In this document: positions 17,496 to 27,712 of the stretch, piece by piece
How the letters are laid out: every line of letters starts with the position of its first letter
How positions within the stretch are numbered: the stretch's first letter is position 1
DNA from: Lapidilactobacillus concavus DSM 17758
Lineage (GTDB): Bacteria; Bacillota; Bacilli; Lactobacillales; Lactobacillaceae
Reading direction: 5' to 3'
DNA: 40,874 bases
NCBI RefSeq assembly: GCF_001435835.1
Contig: NZ_AZFX01000011.1
Coordinates: 1 to 40,874 of the forward strand
Position numbers and translations under genes: made by a program
The notes under the pieces: model-generated
Told to the model about the DNA's origin: nothing
Database searches by the model: none
What the model saw: the letters and a program-made list of their open reading frames with translations, nothing else

Positions 17496-17909
17496 ATGCC
17501 AACAATTAATCAATTGGTACGTAAAGGCCGTCAATCAAAGACAACAAAGTCAGATTCACCTGCTTTGAACTTTGGTTACAACAGTAAAAAGAAAGCTTTA
17601 ACTGATAATCCTGCGCCACAGAAACGTGGGGTTGCAACTCGTGTCGGAACCATGACACCTAAGAAACCTAACTCTGCATTGCGTAAATATGCGCGTGTTC
17701 GTCTGTCTAACTTAATTGAAGTGACAGCTTACATTCCTGGTATCGGCCATAATTTGCAAGAGCATAGTGTTGTTTTAATTCGTGGGGGCCGTGTAAAAGA
17801 CCTTCCTGGTGTCCGTTATCATATCATTCGTGGTGCTTTAGATACTGCCGGTGTTCAAGACCGTAAACAAAGCCGTTCGAAATATGGTGCAAAGCGCCCT
17901 AAGAACTAA
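17496..17909 (+). CDS. rpsL: 30S ribosomal protein S12
   Basis: 137 residues, typical Gram-positive S12, part of the decoding centre. The conserved [11 protein letters not shown] block (from about residue 54) and the [14 protein letters not shown] loop are intact. The lysines that mutate to streptomycin resistance are wild-type. ATG 17496 lies 7 bases after GAGGAGG (17482-17488); the in-frame TTG immediately before it would crowd that site. It is first gene of the str operon, with rpsG 40 bases downstream. Confidence 0.98.
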   Translation: MPTINQLVRKGRQSKTTKSDSPALNFGYNSKKKALTDNPAPQKRGVATRVGTMTPKKPNSALRKYARVRLSNLIEVTAYIPGIGHNLQEHSVVLIRGGRVKDLPGVRYHIIRGALDTAGVQDRKQSRSKYGAKRPKN

Positions 17910-17949
17910 AATAATTAAATTAATGACCAATTACTAGGAGGTTTACTCA

Positions 17950-18420
17950 ATGCCAAGAAAAGGTAACGTGACAAAACGCGATGTTTTGCCCGATCCTATT
18001 TATAATTCCAAATTAGTCACACGCTTGATCAACCGTTTGATGATCGATGGTAAGCGTGGTACTGCTTCAACTATTCTTTATGATGCATTTGACATCGTTA
18101 AAGAAAAGACTGGCAAGGAGCCACTTGAAGTCTTCGAAGAAGCAATGAAAAATGTTATGCCTGTACTTGAAGTTAAGGCTCGCCGTATTGGTGGTTCTAA
18201 CTATCAGGTGCCAATCGAAGTTCGTCCAGAACGTCGTACAACACTTGGTTTACGTTGGTTGGTAAGCTATGCACGTCTTCGTAACGAACACACGATGGAC
18301 GAGCGCTTAGCTAACGAGATCATGGATGCTGCAAACAACACTGGTTCAGCTGTCAAGAAACGTGAAGATACACATAAAATGGCTGATGCTAACCGTGCAT
18401 TTGCACATTATCGTTGGTAA
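17950..18420 (+). CDS. rpsG: 30S ribosomal protein S7
   Basis: 156 residues, the standard length. S7 nucleates the 3' major domain of 16S rRNA at the 30S head and contacts tRNA at the E site. Conserved stretches include [14 protein letters not shown] near the N-terminus and [21 protein letters not shown] at the C-terminus. It follows a TAGGAGG ribosome site. The 107-base gap to fusA holds an inverted repeat. In enterobacteria S7 represses str translation by binding its mRNA; whether this holds here is unknown. Confidence 0.98.
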   Translation: MPRKGNVTKRDVLPDPIYNSKLVTRLINRLMIDGKRGTASTILYDAFDIVKEKTGKEPLEVFEEAMKNVMPVLEVKARRIGGSNYQVPIEVRPERRTTLGLRWLVSYARLRNEHTMDERLANEIMDAANNTGSAVKKREDTHKMADANRAFAHYRW

Positions 18421-18443
18421 GATTTTTTATTGCGAGCAGTGGA

Positions 18444-18498
18444 ACAATCCGCCGCTCACTTTTGTATAGAGGCAATGGCGCGGTTACTAGCGGATTGT
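18444..18498 (+). repeat. Inverted repeat between rpsG and fusA
   Basis: ACAATCCGC (18444-18452) and GCGGATTGT (18490-18498) form a perfect 9-bp stem around a 37-base interior. There is no T run, so it is not a terminator. It ends 15 bases before the fusA ribosome site and could modulate fusA translation or mRNA stability. Confidence 0.6.
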
Positions 18499-18527
18499 CT
18501 ACTTTACTCTGAGAGGAGAAACTTTGA

Positions 18528-20624
18528 ATGGCAAATAAACGTGAATTCCCTTTGGAAAAAACACGTAACATTGGTATCGTTGCTCATATCGATGCTGGTA
18601 AAACAACGACAACTGAGCGTATCCTGTACTACACAGGTAAAATCCATAAAATCGGTGAAACCCATGAAGGTGCTTCACAAATGGACTGGATGGCTCAAGA
18701 GCAGGAACGTGGTATTACAATCACTTCTGCTGCAACGACTGCACAATGGAAAGATCACCGTATCAATATCATTGATACCCCAGGGCACGTTGACTTCACA
18801 ATTGAAGTTGAACGTTCACTCCGTGTCTTAGATGGTGCCGTTGTGGTCCTTGATGCCCAAGCTGGTGTTGAACCACAGACAGAAAACGTTTGGCGTCAAG
18901 CAACAACTTATAGTGTTCCCCGAATTGTGTTCATCAACAAAATGGATAAGATCGGTGCAAACTTCGATTATTCAGTTGGTACAATTCGCGATCGTCTTCA
19001 AGTTAATGCTTTACCTATTCAAATGCCAATTGGTGCTGAAGATAACTTCGAAGGTGTCATTGACTTAGTTGAAATGAAAGCTGACTTGTATGACGAAGAT
19101 GCTTTAGGAACAAAATGGGACACTGTTGATATTCCTGAACAATATAAAGAAGACGCAACTAAACGCCGTAACGAAATGATTGAATCACTTGCAGATGTTG
19201 ATGATGAAATCATGGACAAGTATCTCGAAGGCGAAGAGATTTCCAAAGATGAAATCAAAGCCGCAATTCGTAAAGCAACTTTGAACTTGGAAGCTTATCC
19301 AGTTTTGGCTGGTTCAGCATTCAAGAACAAAGGTGTGCAAATGATGCTTGATGCTGTCAACGATTACTTACCATCACCACTCGATGTTAAACCATACAAT
19401 GCAACTGACCCTAATACTGGGGACAAGGTTGAATTAATGGCTGGTGATGACAAAGACTTCGCTGCCTTGGCATTCAAGATTGCTACTGATCCATTCGTTG
19501 GACGTTTAACGTTTATCCGTGTCTATTCAGGAACACTTGAGTCCGGCTCATATGTTTTGAATGCTACGAAAGATACACGTGAACGCGTAGGTCGTTTGCT
19601 TCAAATGCACGCCAACCACCGTCAAGAAATCCCTGAAGTCTTCTCAGGCGATATTGCTGCTGCAATTGGTTTGAAGAATACGACAACAGGTGACTCGTTG
19701 ACCGCTGTCAACCATCCTTTGATCTTGGAATCAATGGTCTTTCCTGACCCAGTTATCCAAGTATCAATCGAGCCAAAGACTAAAGCTGACCAAGATAAGA
19801 TGGACGTTGCTCTTCAAAAACTTGCCGAAGAAGATCCAAGTTTCAAAGCTGAAACTAACTCTGAAACTGGTGAAACATTGATTGCCGGCATGGGTGAGTT
19901 GCATTTGGATATCATCGTTGATCGTATGCGTCGTGAATTTAACGTTGATGCTGAAGTAGGTGAACCACAAGTTGCTTATCGTGAAACATTTACGAAGCAA
20001 GCTTCAGCACAAGGTAAATTCGTTCGTCAGTCTGGTGGTAAAGGTCAATACGGTGATGTTTGGATTGAATTTACACCTAATGATGAAGGTAAAGGCTTCG
20101 AATTTGAAAATGCCATCGTTGGTGGTGTTGTTCCTCGTGAATACATTCCTTCTGTAGAACAAGGCTTGAAGGAGTCAATGGCAAACGGCGTTCTTGCTGG
20201 CTACCCATTGATCGACGTTAAAGCTAAGTTGTACGATGGTTCATATCATGAAGTCGATTCTTCTGAAGCAGCCTTTAAAGTTGCTGCTTCAATGGCCTTA
20301 CGTAATGCTGCAAGTGCCGCTGGTGCTGTTATCCTTGAACCAATCATGAAGGTTGAAATCGTTGCTCCTGAAGATTACCTTGGTGATATCATGGGTCAGG
20401 TGACTGCACGTCGTGGACAACTTGATGGCATGGAAGCACGTGGTAACGCTCAAGTAGTTAATGCCTTTGTACCATTGTCTGAGATGTTTGGTTACGCAAC
20501 AACATTGCGTTCTGCTACTCAGGGTCGTGGGACATTTACAATGACTTTTGATCATTACGCACCAGTTCCTAAGTCAATTCAAGAAGAAATTATCAAGAAG
20601 AATGGTGGCAACTCAGGCAAATAG
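18528..20624 (+). CDS. fusA: Elongation factor G
   Basis: A 698-residue translational GTPase that drives tRNA-mRNA translocation and, with RRF, ribosome recycling. G motifs are AHIDAGKT (19-26), the switch-I RGITIT (61-66), DTPGH (83-87) and NKMD (137-140). Domains II to V follow, with the C-terminal EF-G signature [10 protein letters not shown] in domain IV. It is the last gene of the str operon, behind GAGAGGAG. A tuf gene is not adjacent, unlike in proteobacteria, and a terminator follows. Confidence 0.98.
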   Translation: MANKREFPLEKTRNIGIVAHIDAGKTTTTERILYYTGKIHKIGETHEGASQMDWMAQEQERGITITSAATTAQWKDHRINIIDTPGHVDFTIEVERSLRVLDGAVVVLDAQAGVEPQTENVWRQATTYSVPRIVFINKMDKIGANFDYSVGTIRDRLQVNALPIQMPIGAEDNFEGVIDLVEMKADLYDEDALGTKWDTVDIPEQYKEDATKRRNEMIESLADVDDEIMDKYLEGEEISKDEIKAAIRKATLNLEAYPVLAGSAFKNKGVQMMLDAVNDYLPSPLDVKPYNATDPNTGDKVELMAGDDKDFAALAFKIATDPFVGRLTFIRVYSGTLESGSYVLNATKDTRERVGRLLQMHANHRQEIPEVFSGDIAAAIGLKNTTTGDSLTAVNHPLILESMVFPDPVIQVSIEPKTKADQDKMDVALQKLAEEDPSFKAETNSETGETLIAGMGELHLDIIVDRMRREFNVDAEVGEPQVAYRETFTKQASAQGKFVRQSGGKGQYGDVWIEFTPNDEGKGFEFENAIVGGVVPREYIPSVEQGLKESMANGVLAGYPLIDVKAKLYDGSYHEVDSSEAAFKVAASMALRNAASAAGAVILEPIMKVEIVAPEDYLGDIMGQVTARRGQLDGMEARGNAQVVNAFVPLSEMFGYATTLRSATQGRGTFTMTFDHYAPVPKSIQEEIIKKNGGNSGK

Positions 20625-20672
20625 TTTTTAACGAACTAGGATGAGTGATTGCTAATTCTTAAATCTTGTTTA

Positions 20673-20707
20673 AAAAGATGTTGCGGTTAATCGCAGCATC
20701 TTTTTTT
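20673..20707 (+). terminator. Terminator of the str operon
   Basis: AAAGATGTTGCG pairs with CGCAGCATCTTT (one wobble) around GTTAAT and is followed by T residues to 20707. Confidence 0.9.
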
Positions 20708-20810
20708 GTCGTATTGAAATTGATCTTGAATCATTATTATTTCGCGAAAACGTTCTATTAAAATGTGACTGAAAAATGCCGTTTTTTTCAAAAAAAGTGA
20801 GGATAAAGTG

Positions 20811-20839
20811 TTGTATTATCAACGCTTTTACTGTATTAT
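20811..20839 (+). promoter_or_regulatory. Promoter of the S10-spc-alpha cluster
   Basis: TTGTAT (20811-20816), a 17-base spacer and TATTAT (20834-20839). It is the only good promoter in the 298 bases between the str terminator and rpsJ, and probably serves much of the following 14 kb. Confidence 0.7.
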
Positions 20840-20849
20840 AGATAAAGTG

Positions 20850-21005
20850 CTTGTCATCAAGGGGCTACTATGCACCTGTGCAGGTACATTATTGAGGGCA
20901 TTGATGTAGGAGGTTGCGACACACCCGGCCGCATTGCCACGACGGTTATGTCGGAAAATTTCTACTGAGCCTGTCCATTCATGTGACGAAAAGGAGGTAA
21001 ATTCC
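20850..21005 (+). promoter_or_regulatory. S10 operon leader
   Basis: About 155 bases of untranslated leader, more G+C-rich than the flanks. It contains an ACCT-GTGC-AGGT hairpin (about 20874-20885) and a strong ribosome-site-like TAGGAGGT near 20907 that no start codon follows at a usable distance. A CGACA (20918-20922) / TGTCG (20949-20953) helix follows. Protein L4 binds S10 leaders as a feedback repressor in other bacteria; I infer a similar role but cannot show it. Confidence 0.45.
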
Positions 21006-21314
21006 ATGGCAAAACAAAAGATTCGTATTCGGTTGAAGGCTTATGAGCACCGCATTTTAGACCAATCAGCTGAGAAGATCGTTGAAACTGCAAAACGTAC
21101 TGGTGCTTCGATCAGTGGCCCAATTCCACTGCCAACAGAACGTAGCTTGTATACAGTGTTGCGTTCACCACATAAGTATAAGGATTCTCGTGAGCAGTTT
21201 GAGATCCGGACGCATAAGCGTTTGATCGATATTGTCAACCCATCTGCTAAGACGGTCGATGCTTTAATGAAGCTTGACCTACCAAGCGGCGTTGATATTG
21301 AGATCAAGTTATAA
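21006..21314 (+). CDS. rpsJ: 30S ribosomal protein S10
   Basis: 102 residues, first gene of the S10 operon. S10 belongs to the 30S head and, as NusE, also takes part in transcription antitermination. Conserved [20 protein letters not shown] and [20 protein letters not shown] are present. ATG 21006 lies 7 bases after AAGGAGGT (20991-20998). An in-frame TTG at 20934 would add 24 residues with no family counterpart. Confidence 0.98.
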   Translation: MAKQKIRIRLKAYEHRILDQSAEKIVETAKRTGASISGPIPLPTERSLYTVLRSPHKYKDSREQFEIRTHKRLIDIVNPSAKTVDALMKLDLPSGVDIEIKL

Positions 21315-21341
21315 TAAATTCAAAAAAATGGAGGTGTAGTC

Positions 21342-21977
21342 ATGACCAGAAAAGGAATCTTAGGGAAAAAGGTTGGAATGACGCAAGTCTTCACCGAAAA
21401 TGGTGAATTACTTCCTGTTACTGTTATCGAAGCTAGTTCAAACGTTGTTTTACAAGTTAAAACCGTTGAAAACGACGGTTACGAAGCAGTTCAGTTAGGT
21501 TATCAAGATGTACGTGAAGTCTTGTCGAACAAACCAGCTAAAGGTCATGCTGCTAAAGCAAACACGACTCCTAAGCGCTTCATTCGAGAAATTCGTGATG
21601 TTGAGCTAGGAGATTATGAATTAGGTTCAGAAGTTAAGGCTGATATCTTTGCTGCTGGCGAGTTAGTCGATGTAACTGGCATTACGAAAGGTCATGGTTA
21701 CCAAGGTAACATTAAACGCTTTGGTCAATCACGTGGTCCTGAGACTCACGGTTCACGTTATCATAGAATTCCTGGTTCAATGGGTGCCATTATCAACCGT
21801 GTATTCAAAGGCAAGATGTTGCCAGGACGTATGGGTAATGATAAGGTAACGATTCAAAACCTTGAAGTTGTTCGTGTAGACACTGAACACAACGTGATCT
21901 TGATTAAGGGTAATGTACCTGGAGCTAAGAACTCATTTGTAACAATTAAATCTGCAGTTAAATCATTGAAGAAGTAA
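21342..21977 (+). CDS. rplC: 50S ribosomal protein L3
   Basis: 211 residues, normal length. L3 is an early-assembly protein whose extended loop reaches the peptidyl transferase centre; the loop region [21 protein letters not shown] is intact. It begins with the family [17 protein letters not shown]. It is separated by 27 bases from rpsJ and 21 from rplD, each with a GGAGG ribosome site. Confidence 0.98.
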   Translation: MTRKGILGKKVGMTQVFTENGELLPVTVIEASSNVVLQVKTVENDGYEAVQLGYQDVREVLSNKPAKGHAAKANTTPKRFIREIRDVELGDYELGSEVKADIFAAGELVDVTGITKGHGYQGNIKRFGQSRGPETHGSRYHRIPGSMGAIINRVFKGKMLPGRMGNDKVTIQNLEVVRVDTEHNVILIKGNVPGAKNSFVTIKSAVKSLKK

Positions 21978-21998
21978 TCGAGAAAGGAGGATTTAATC

Positions 21999-22622
21999 AT
22001 GGCAAATGTCACACTTTATAAACAAAACGGAACTGAAAATGGCACAGTTGAATTAAACGATGCAATTTTCGGAATCGAACCAAACGAAAGTGTTATCTTC
22101 GACGCAATCATCATGCAACGTGCATCATTACGTCAAGGTACACATGCAGTTAAGAACCGTTCAGCTGTAAGCGGTGGTGGACGTAAGCCTTGGCGTCAAA
22201 AGGGTACAGGACGTGCTCGCCAAGGTTCTATCCGTTCTCCTCAATGGCGTGGCGGTGGTATTGTCTTCGGACCTACCCCAAGATCATACGCTTATAAGCT
22301 ACCTAAAAAAGTACGGCGTTTAGCAATCAAATCAGTCCTTTCACAAAAGGTTATTGATGGTGATTTGATTGTTGTGGACGGATTGAACTTTGACCAACCT
22401 AAGACAAAAGCTTTTGCAGATGTTTTAGCTGGATTAAATGTCGCAACTAAGGCTTTGGTTGTGCTCGAAGCAGATAATGATTTTGCTGCTTTATCCGCAC
22501 GTAATTTGCCAAATGTTTCTGTTGTTGAAGCTGAAGGTATCAACGTATTAGACGTTGTTAATAACCAGAAGTTGATCTTGACACAAGCCGCTCTTTCAAA
22601 AATTGAGGAGGTGCTTGGTTAA
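21999..22622 (+). CDS. rplD: 50S ribosomal protein L4
   Basis: 207 residues. The extended loop lining the exit tunnel ([19 protein letters not shown], about residues 64-82) is wild-type, so no macrolide-resistance change is visible. L4 is also the known feedback regulator of S10 operons in some bacteria. Its TAA stop overlaps the ATG of rplW by one base (TAATG), implying translational coupling. Confidence 0.98.
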   Translation: MANVTLYKQNGTENGTVELNDAIFGIEPNESVIFDAIIMQRASLRQGTHAVKNRSAVSGGGRKPWRQKGTGRARQGSIRSPQWRGGGIVFGPTPRSYAYKLPKKVRRLAIKSVLSQKVIDGDLIVVDGLNFDQPKTKAFADVLAGLNVATKALVVLEADNDFAALSARNLPNVSVVEAEGINVLDVVNNQKLILTQAALSKIEEVLG

Positions 22623-22906
22623 TGGCAGCACATGACGTTATTATTCGTCCAATCGTGACTGAACAATCAATGGGCATCATGGACCAAAAGAAATATACTT
22701 TTGAAGTCGATGTTCATGCAAACAAGGTCACAGTTCGTCAAGCAATCGAAAAGATTTTTGGCGTTAAAGTTAAAGAAGTCAATATTTTAAATGTTCGTGG
22801 TAAGAAGAAACGCTATGGCCGGTATGAAGGCTACACTAAGAAACGCCGTAAAGCAATCGTTACTTTGACACCCGATTCTGATGAAATTAAGATTTTTGAA
22901 GACTAG
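22622..22906 (+). CDS. rplW: 50S ribosomal protein L23
   Basis: 94 residues. L23 sits at the tunnel exit and is the docking site for trigger factor and SRP. Family features are the [12 protein letters not shown] start and [21 protein letters not shown]. Start overlaps the rplD stop by one base; the ribosome site GAGGAGG lies inside the end of rplD. Confidence 0.97.
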   Translation: MAAHDVIIRPIVTEQSMGIMDQKKYTFEVDVHANKVTVRQAIEKIFGVKVKEVNILNVRGKKKRYGRYEGYTKKRRKAIVTLTPDSDEIKIFED

Positions 22907-22941
22907 TTCCTATCAAATATTAATAACAGGAGGGAATAAAA

Positions 22942-23775
22942 TTGGCGATTGTTAAATACAAACCAACCAGCAACGGACGTCGTAATATGACTGGCTCGGA
23001 TTTTGCCGAGATCACAAAAACGACTCCAGAAAAGACTTTGTTAGAATCACAAAGCCGCATTGCTGGTCGTAATGCACATGGTCACATCACGGTACGTCAT
23101 CGTGGCGGTGGTCATAAACAGAAGTATCGTGTTATTGATTTCAAACGTAATAAAGACGATGTCAAAGCAGTTGTTAAAGCGATCGAATATGATCCAAATC
23201 GCTCAGCAAACATTGCATTATTACACTACGAGGATGGTATTAAAGCTTATATCATCGCGCCTAAAGGCTTAGAGGTTGGCACTGTTGTCGAATCTGGTCC
23301 TAATTCCGATATTAAACCAGGTAATGCTTTGCCACTTGCAAACATTCCTGTTGGTACATTAGTTCATAACATTGAATTGAAGCCTGGCAAGGGTGGACAA
23401 CTTGTTCGTTCAGCCGGTACTTCTGCTCAGATTCTTGGACATGAAGCTAAGTACACTTTGATTCGTTTAACTTCCGGTGAGACTCGTATGGTTCTTTCAG
23501 CTGGTCGTGCGACAATCGGTGAAGTTGGTAATGAACAGCACGAATTGATCAATATTGGTAAAGCTGGTCGTAAACGCTGGTTAGGTTTCCGCCCAACAGT
23601 TCGTGGATCAGTTATGAACCCTAACGATCACCCACATGGTGGTGGTGAAGGTAAAGCACCTGTCGGTCGTCCATCTCCTATGTCACCATGGGGTAAGAAG
23701 ACGATGGGTAAGAAGACACGTAATTCTAAGGCTCGTTCAGAGAAACTTATTATTCGTCATCGTAAAGGTAAATAA
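22942..23775 (+). CDS. rplB: 50S ribosomal protein L2
   Basis: 277 residues, standard length. L2 is needed for subunit association and peptidyl transferase assembly. The C-terminal [20 protein letters not shown] motif, with the histidine implicated near the catalytic centre, is intact. The start is TTG at 22942 behind CAGGAGGG, one of many TTG starts in this cluster. Confidence 0.98.
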   Translation: MAIVKYKPTSNGRRNMTGSDFAEITKTTPEKTLLESQSRIAGRNAHGHITVRHRGGGHKQKYRVIDFKRNKDDVKAVVKAIEYDPNRSANIALLHYEDGIKAYIIAPKGLEVGTVVESGPNSDIKPGNALPLANIPVGTLVHNIELKPGKGGQLVRSAGTSAQILGHEAKYTLIRLTSGETRMVLSAGRATIGEVGNEQHELINIGKAGRKRWLGFRPTVRGSVMNPNDHPHGGGEGKAPVGRPSPMSPWGKKTMGKKTRNSKARSEKLIIRHRKGK

Positions 23776-23812
23776 AACGTAATTACTAATCACGTTCAAG
23801 GGAGGTAACATA

Positions 23813-24094
23813 ATGGGTCGTAGCCTTAAAAAAGGACCTTTTGCTGACGAGCATCTTTTGAAGAAGATTGCTGCACAGGCAGATAGTGAAAAGAAACAAG
23901 TTATCAAAACTTGGTCACGTCGTTCAACGATTTTCCCAAGTTTCGTTGGTTACACAATTGCAGTTTATGATGGTCGCAAACATGTCCCTGTCTTTGTTCA
24001 AGAAGATATGGTTGGTCATAAACTCGGCGAATTTGTACCAACAAGAACATTCCATGGCCATGGTAGTAACGATAAAAAGACGGCTGCAAAGTAG
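23813..24094 (+). CDS. rpsS: 30S ribosomal protein S19
   Basis: 93 residues. It binds 16S rRNA in the 30S head as a partner of S13. The family start [18 protein letters not shown] and the block [21 protein letters not shown] are present. It begins 8 bases after GGGAGGT (23799-23805) and is followed by rplV after 17 bases. Confidence 0.98.
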   Translation: MGRSLKKGPFADEHLLKKIAAQADSEKKQVIKTWSRRSTIFPSFVGYTIAVYDGRKHVPVFVQEDMVGHKLGEFVPTRTFHGHGSNDKKTAAK

Positions 24095-24111
24095 AAGGGA
24101 GAGATTAGTCG

Positions 24112-24465
24112 ATGGCAGATCAAGTAACAACAGCAAGAGCAGAAGCAAGAACTGTTCGTATTGCGCCTCGTAAAGCTCGCCTGGTAGTCGATTTGATTCG
24201 TGGCAAAGAGGCCGCAGAAGCATTAGCTATTTTACAATTCACACAACGTGGTGCTTCACCCGTTGTCGCAAAAGTTTTAAAATCAGCAATTGCCAATGCA
24301 GAACATAACTATGATTTAGATGCACAAAATTTGTTTGTCAGTGAAGCGTACGTGAACGAAGGACCAACGCTTAAACGTTTCCGTCCTCGTGCTAAAGGTT
24401 CAGCTTCACCAATCAATAAACGTACAAGCCACATCGTTGTGGTTGTTAAAGAAAGAGAAGAATAG
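24112..24465 (+). CDS. rplV: 50S ribosomal protein L22
   Basis: 117 residues. Its beta-hairpin ([21 protein letters not shown], about residues 92-112) lines the exit tunnel near the macrolide site and has no visible deletion or duplication. The TAG stop is itself the first part of the rpsC ribosome site (TAGGAGGG), so the two genes are tightly coupled. Confidence 0.97.
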   Translation: MADQVTTARAEARTVRIAPRKARLVVDLIRGKEAAEALAILQFTQRGASPVVAKVLKSAIANAEHNYDLDAQNLFVSEAYVNEGPTLKRFRPRAKGSASPINKRTSHIVVVVKEREE

Positions 24466-24476
24466 GAGGGAAAAAC

Positions 24477-25220
24477 GTGGGTCAAAAAGTAAATCCGATC
24501 GGTTTTCGTGTTGGCGTTATCCGCGATTGGGATGCCAAATGGTATGCTGACAAAGAATATGCTGACTATCTTCATGAAGATTTAAGAATCCGTAAATATA
24601 TTGCTAAGAAGTTAGCTGATGCTTCAGTTTCACAAATTGAAATTGAACGTTCAGCAAAACGTGTCAATGTTTCTATTCATACTGCTAAGCCAGGTATGGT
24701 CATTGGTAAAGGCGGCGCTGAAGTTGAAAACTTACGCAAGGCTTTGAATGATTTAACTGGTAAGCAAGTACACATCAACATTGTTGAAATCAAACAACCA
24801 GATCTAGATGCACAATTAGTTGGTGAGTCAATTGCTCGTCAATTAGAGGCTCGTGTTGCCTTCCGTCGTGCTCAACGTCAAGCAACACAACGTACAATGC
24901 GTGCAGGTGCTAAGGGGATTAAAACCCAAATTTCTGGTCGTTTAAATGGGGCTGATATGTCTCGTCGTGAATGGCATACAGAAGGAACTGTTCCTTTGCA
25001 TACATTACGTGCAGACATTGATTACTCATGGAACGAAGCAACAACCACTTATGGTCAATTAGGTGTTAAGACTTGGATCTATCGTGGTGAAATTTTACCA
25101 GGTCAAAAGGTTGTTCGTGACGCTGATACTGGTGATAAGAACAATAACAAACGTGGCCGTCGTGATAATGGTCGTCGTGATAACAGAAGAGATAATAGAA
25201 GCGCGAAAGGAGGAAAATAA
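24477..25220 (+). CDS. rpsC: 30S ribosomal protein S3 with an RRDN-repeat tail
   Basis: 247 residues, about 25-30 longer than Bacillus S3. The KH domain with [14 protein letters not shown] (about residues 64-77) and the C-terminal S3 domain are normal. S3 forms the mRNA entry channel with S4 and S5. After about residue 218 comes a low-complexity basic tail with repeated GRRDN/RRDN units ending SAKGGK. The start is GTG at 24477 behind TAGGAGGG. rplP starts three bases after its stop. Confidence 0.97.
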   Translation: MGQKVNPIGFRVGVIRDWDAKWYADKEYADYLHEDLRIRKYIAKKLADASVSQIEIERSAKRVNVSIHTAKPGMVIGKGGAEVENLRKALNDLTGKQVHINIVEIKQPDLDAQLVGESIARQLEARVAFRRAQRQATQRTMRAGAKGIKTQISGRLNGADMSRREWHTEGTVPLHTLRADIDYSWNEATTTYGQLGVKTWIYRGEILPGQKVVRDADTGDKNNNKRGRRDNGRRDNRRDNRSAKGGK

Positions 25221-25223
25221 TCA

Positions 25224-25658
25224 ATGTTAGTACCTAAGCGTGTGAAACATCGTCGCGAGTTCCGTGGCAAGATGCGTGGAGCTGCAAAAGGCGGTAAGGA
25301 ACTTAACTTTGGTGAATACGGATTACGTGCTCTCGAATCACATTGGATCAGTAACCGACAGATTGAAGCTGCCCGTGTTGCAATGACCCGTTACATGAAA
25401 CGTGGCGGACGTGTCTGGATTCGTATTTTCCCACATAAATCGTACACTGCTAAAGGTGTCGGCGTACGTATGGGTTCTGGTAAAGGTGCACCAGCTGGCT
25501 GGGTAGCTCCTGTAAAACGCGAAAAGATCTTATTCGAAATTAGCGGTGTCTCTGAAGAAGTTGCTCGTGAAGCATTACGGTTAGCTTCTAATAAACTGCC
25601 AATCAAGACTAAGTTTGTAAAGCGCGAGGAAGTAGGTGGCGAAGCTAATGAAGACTAG
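25224..25658 (+). CDS. rplP: 50S ribosomal protein L16
   Basis: 144 residues, normal length. L16 positions the A-site tRNA and finishes late 50S assembly. Typical features are [17 protein letters not shown] at the N-terminus and the [12 protein letters not shown] segment; the avilamycin/evernimicin region is unremarkable. Its ribosome site AAAGGAGG lies in the 3' end of rpsC, and its own 3' end overlaps rpmC by 11 bases. Confidence 0.98.
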   Translation: MLVPKRVKHRREFRGKMRGAAKGGKELNFGEYGLRALESHWISNRQIEAARVAMTRYMKRGGRVWIRIFPHKSYTAKGVGVRMGSGKGAPAGWVAPVKREKILFEISGVSEEVAREALRLASNKLPIKTKFVKREEVGGEANED

Positions 25659-25842
25659 TGAAATTAAAGAGTTAACCACTGCTGAAATGCTTGATAAAGA
25701 AAAGCAATATAAAGAAGAATTGTTCAACCTACGTTTCCAACAAGCAACAGGTCAGTTGGAAAATACCGCTCGTCTTAAGCAAGTTCGTAAAAACATTGCT
25801 CGTATCAAGACGGTTCTTCGTCAGCAAGAACTTGAAAAATAA
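25648..25842 (+). CDS. rpmC: 50S ribosomal protein L29
   Basis: 64 residues, all alpha-helical L29 type, at the tunnel exit next to L23. It starts [19 protein letters not shown] and contains the family [19 protein letters not shown] chose ATG 25648 because it gives the family N-terminus and follows AGGTGG by 8 bases. A GTG at 25636 in frame would add four residues with poor spacing. It overlaps the rplP end. Confidence 0.95.
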   Translation: MKTSEIKELTTAEMLDKEKQYKEELFNLRFQQATGQLENTARLKQVRKNIARIKTVLRQQELEK

Positions 25843-25862
25843 TCGGAAGGGAGATTTACAAC

Positions 25863-26132
25863 TTGAGCGAAGAAACTCGTAATCATCGTAAGGTTTACCA
25901 AGGTCGTGTGATTTCCGATAAAATGGATAAAACAATCACGGTTTCGGTTGAAACATACCATACTCATCCTGTCTATGGTAAACGCGTTAAGTATTCGAAG
26001 AGATATTATGCGCATGACGAAAACAACGAAGCAAAAGTTGGCGATATTGTTCGGATCATGGAAACTCGTCCGTTATCTCGTTCAAAACGCTTCCGTTTAT
26101 TAGAAGTTGTTGAAAAGGCAGTTATCATTTAA
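25863..26132 (+). CDS. rpsQ: 30S ribosomal protein S17
   Basis: 89 residues, OB-fold protein that binds 16S rRNA early in assembly. Family blocks are [21 protein letters not shown] and [27 protein letters not shown]. The start is TTG at 25863, after a GGAAGGGAG ribosome site (25845-25853); no ATG lies in a plausible position. Confidence 0.96.
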   Translation: MSEETRNHRKVYQGRVISDKMDKTITVSVETYHTHPVYGKRVKYSKRYYAHDENNEAKVGDIVRIMETRPLSRSKRFRLLEVVEKAVII

Positions 26133-26166
26133 AGAACGTCAAGAATGACGAGAGGAGGAAACTAAA

Positions 26167-26535
26167 GTGATTCAACAAGAAAGTCGACTTAAAGTTGCTG
26201 ATAATTCAGGTGCTCGTGAGATCTTGACAATTAAAGTTCTTGGTGGCTCCAATCGTAAGACTGCGAACATCGGTGATACAATTGTTGCTACTGTTAAACA
26301 AGCAACACCAGGTGGCGTTGTCAAAAAAGGCGATGTTGTGAAAGCTGTCATCGTACGTACGCGCTCAGGTGCACGTCGTGTAGATGGTTCATATATCCGT
26401 TTTGACGAAAATGCCGCTGTCATCATCAACCCAGACAAGAGCCCTCGTGGAACTCGTATTTTTGGGCCGGTTGCTCGTGAACTGCGTGATAACGACTTTA
26501 TGAAGATCGTCTCATTAGCTCCGGAAGTTTTATAA
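26167..26535 (+). CDS. rplN: 50S ribosomal protein L14
   Basis: 122 residues, exact family length. L14 lies at the subunit interface (bridges B5/B8) and is the docking site for the silencing factor RsfS. It starts [19 protein letters not shown] with GTG at 26167 behind GAGAGGAGG. First gene of the spc part of the cluster, with no separate promoter visible. Confidence 0.98.
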   Translation: MIQQESRLKVADNSGAREILTIKVLGGSNRKTANIGDTIVATVKQATPGGVVKKGDVVKAVIVRTRSGARRVDGSYIRFDENAAVIINPDKSPRGTRIFGPVARELRDNDFMKIVSLAPEVL

Positions 26536-26580
26536 TAGTCAATCATTTCAAGTAGTCCATGAGGAGGTGCACATCAGACG

Positions 26581-26910
26581 ATGTTCGTAAAAACTGGTGA
26601 TAAAGTCAAAGTAATTAGCGGCAAGGACAAAGGTAAAGAAGGTAAAGTGCTTAAAGTACTTGCTAAGAAGGACCGTGTTATTGTCGAAGGCGTTAATGTT
26701 GCTAAGAAACATCAAAAGCCATCTAACGCTGATCCCCAAGGTGGAATCAAAGATCAAGAAGTTGCTATTCATGTCTCAAACGTCATGTTGATCGATCCTT
26801 CAACCAACCAACCAACACGTATTGGTTATCAGGTTGTTGATGGCAAAAAAGTTCGTGTTTCTAAAAAAACTGGCGAACCAATCGATAAAGTCGTAAAGAC
26901 TGACAAGTAA
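26581..26910 (+). CDS. rplX: 50S ribosomal protein L24
   Basis: 109 residues with an N-terminal KOW motif ([21 protein letters not shown]). L24 is one of the two initiators of 50S assembly. The GAGGAGGTG ribosome site (26561-26569) is 11 bases before ATG, slightly longer than usual in this cluster. Confidence 0.97.
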   Translation: MFVKTGDKVKVISGKDKGKEGKVLKVLAKKDRVIVEGVNVAKKHQKPSNADPQGGIKDQEVAIHVSNVMLIDPSTNQPTRIGYQVVDGKKVRVSKKTGEPIDKVVKTDK

Positions 26911-26935
26911 GCAAGGAAGGGAGGATAACTCTTAA

Positions 26936-27478
26936 ATGACGAGTCGCTTAAAAGAACGCTACGTTAAAGAAATCACACCTGCTTTAGTTGAAAAATTCAA
27001 TTATGCTTCAGTAATGCAGGTTCCAAAGATTGAAAAAATCGTTTTAAATATGGGTGTTGGTGACGCCGTATCTAACTCTAAGAACTTGGATAACGCTGTT
27101 GAAGAATTAACACTTATTTCTGGTCAAAAGCCATTGATTACCAAAGCTAAGAAATCCATTGCCGGTTTCCGTTTGCGTGAAGGTATGTCAATTGGGGCTA
27201 AGGTTACCTTGCGTGGAGAACGGATGTATGACTTCTTAGATAAGTTGATCAACGTTTCGTTACCACGTGTCCGTGACTTCCATGGTGTCAGCACACGTTC
27301 ATTCGATGGTCGTGGTAACTACACACTTGGTATCAAAGAACAATTAATTTTCCCTGAAATCGATTTTGATAAGGTTGCACGTGTTCGTGGTTTGGATATT
27401 GTGATTGTCACAACTGCCAATACTGACGAAGAGTCACGTGAACTCTTAACACAAGTCGGTATGCCATTTGCCAAATAA
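26936..27478 (+). CDS. rplE: 50S ribosomal protein L5
   Basis: 180 residues. L5 binds 5S rRNA and forms part of the central protuberance and bridge B1b. Family blocks are [38 protein letters not shown] and [19 protein letters not shown]. It is 25 bases after rplX and 14 bases before rpsZ. Confidence 0.98.
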   Translation: MTSRLKERYVKEITPALVEKFNYASVMQVPKIEKIVLNMGVGDAVSNSKNLDNAVEELTLISGQKPLITKAKKSIAGFRLREGMSIGAKVTLRGERMYDFLDKLINVSLPRVRDFHGVSTRSFDGRGNYTLGIKEQLIFPEIDFDKVARVRGLDIVIVTTANTDEESRELLTQVGMPFAK

Positions 27479-27492
27479 AGGAGGTCGAACAA

Positions 27493-27678
27493 TTGGCTAA
27501 GAAGTCTTTAATTGCTAAGAATCATCGTCCCGCAAAGTTTTCAACGCAAGAATATACTCGTTGCGAACGTTGTGGCCGGCCACATTCTGTTTATCGTAAA
27601 TTCAAGCTTTGCCGTGTTTGCCTTCGTCAATTAGCACATGAAGGCCAAATCCCAGGTATGAAAAAAGCTAGCTGGTAA
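27493..27678 (+). CDS. rpsZ: 30S ribosomal protein S14, zinc-binding (type Z)
   Basis: 61 residues, the short S14 form with a zinc ribbon [20 protein letters not shown] (C24, C27, C40, C43). This is the C+ paralogue, which in some Firmicutes is replaced by a zinc-free version under zinc shortage; no such paralogue is in the window. The start is TTG at 27493 behind AAAGGAGGT. rpmJ in this cluster is also of the zinc form. Confidence 0.97.
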   Translation: MAKKSLIAKNHRPAKFSTQEYTRCERCGRPHSVYRKFKLCRVCLRQLAHEGQIPGMKKASW

Positions 27679-27712
27679 TTTAATTAGACAGGAAAGGGAG
27701 GTAAATTAATCA

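Noticed and set aside
20934-21005. N-terminal extension of S10 from TTG 20934
   Set aside because: In frame with rpsJ, but it lies in the structured leader, has no ribosome site at a proper distance, and S10 proteins begin at the [10 protein letters not shown] start.
23924-24223. Minus-strand frame with a ten-leucine run opposite rpsS-rplV
   Set aside because: The leucines are the complement of the AGC/AAC-rich codons of rplV; no ribosome site, and it is entirely antisense to two essential genes.
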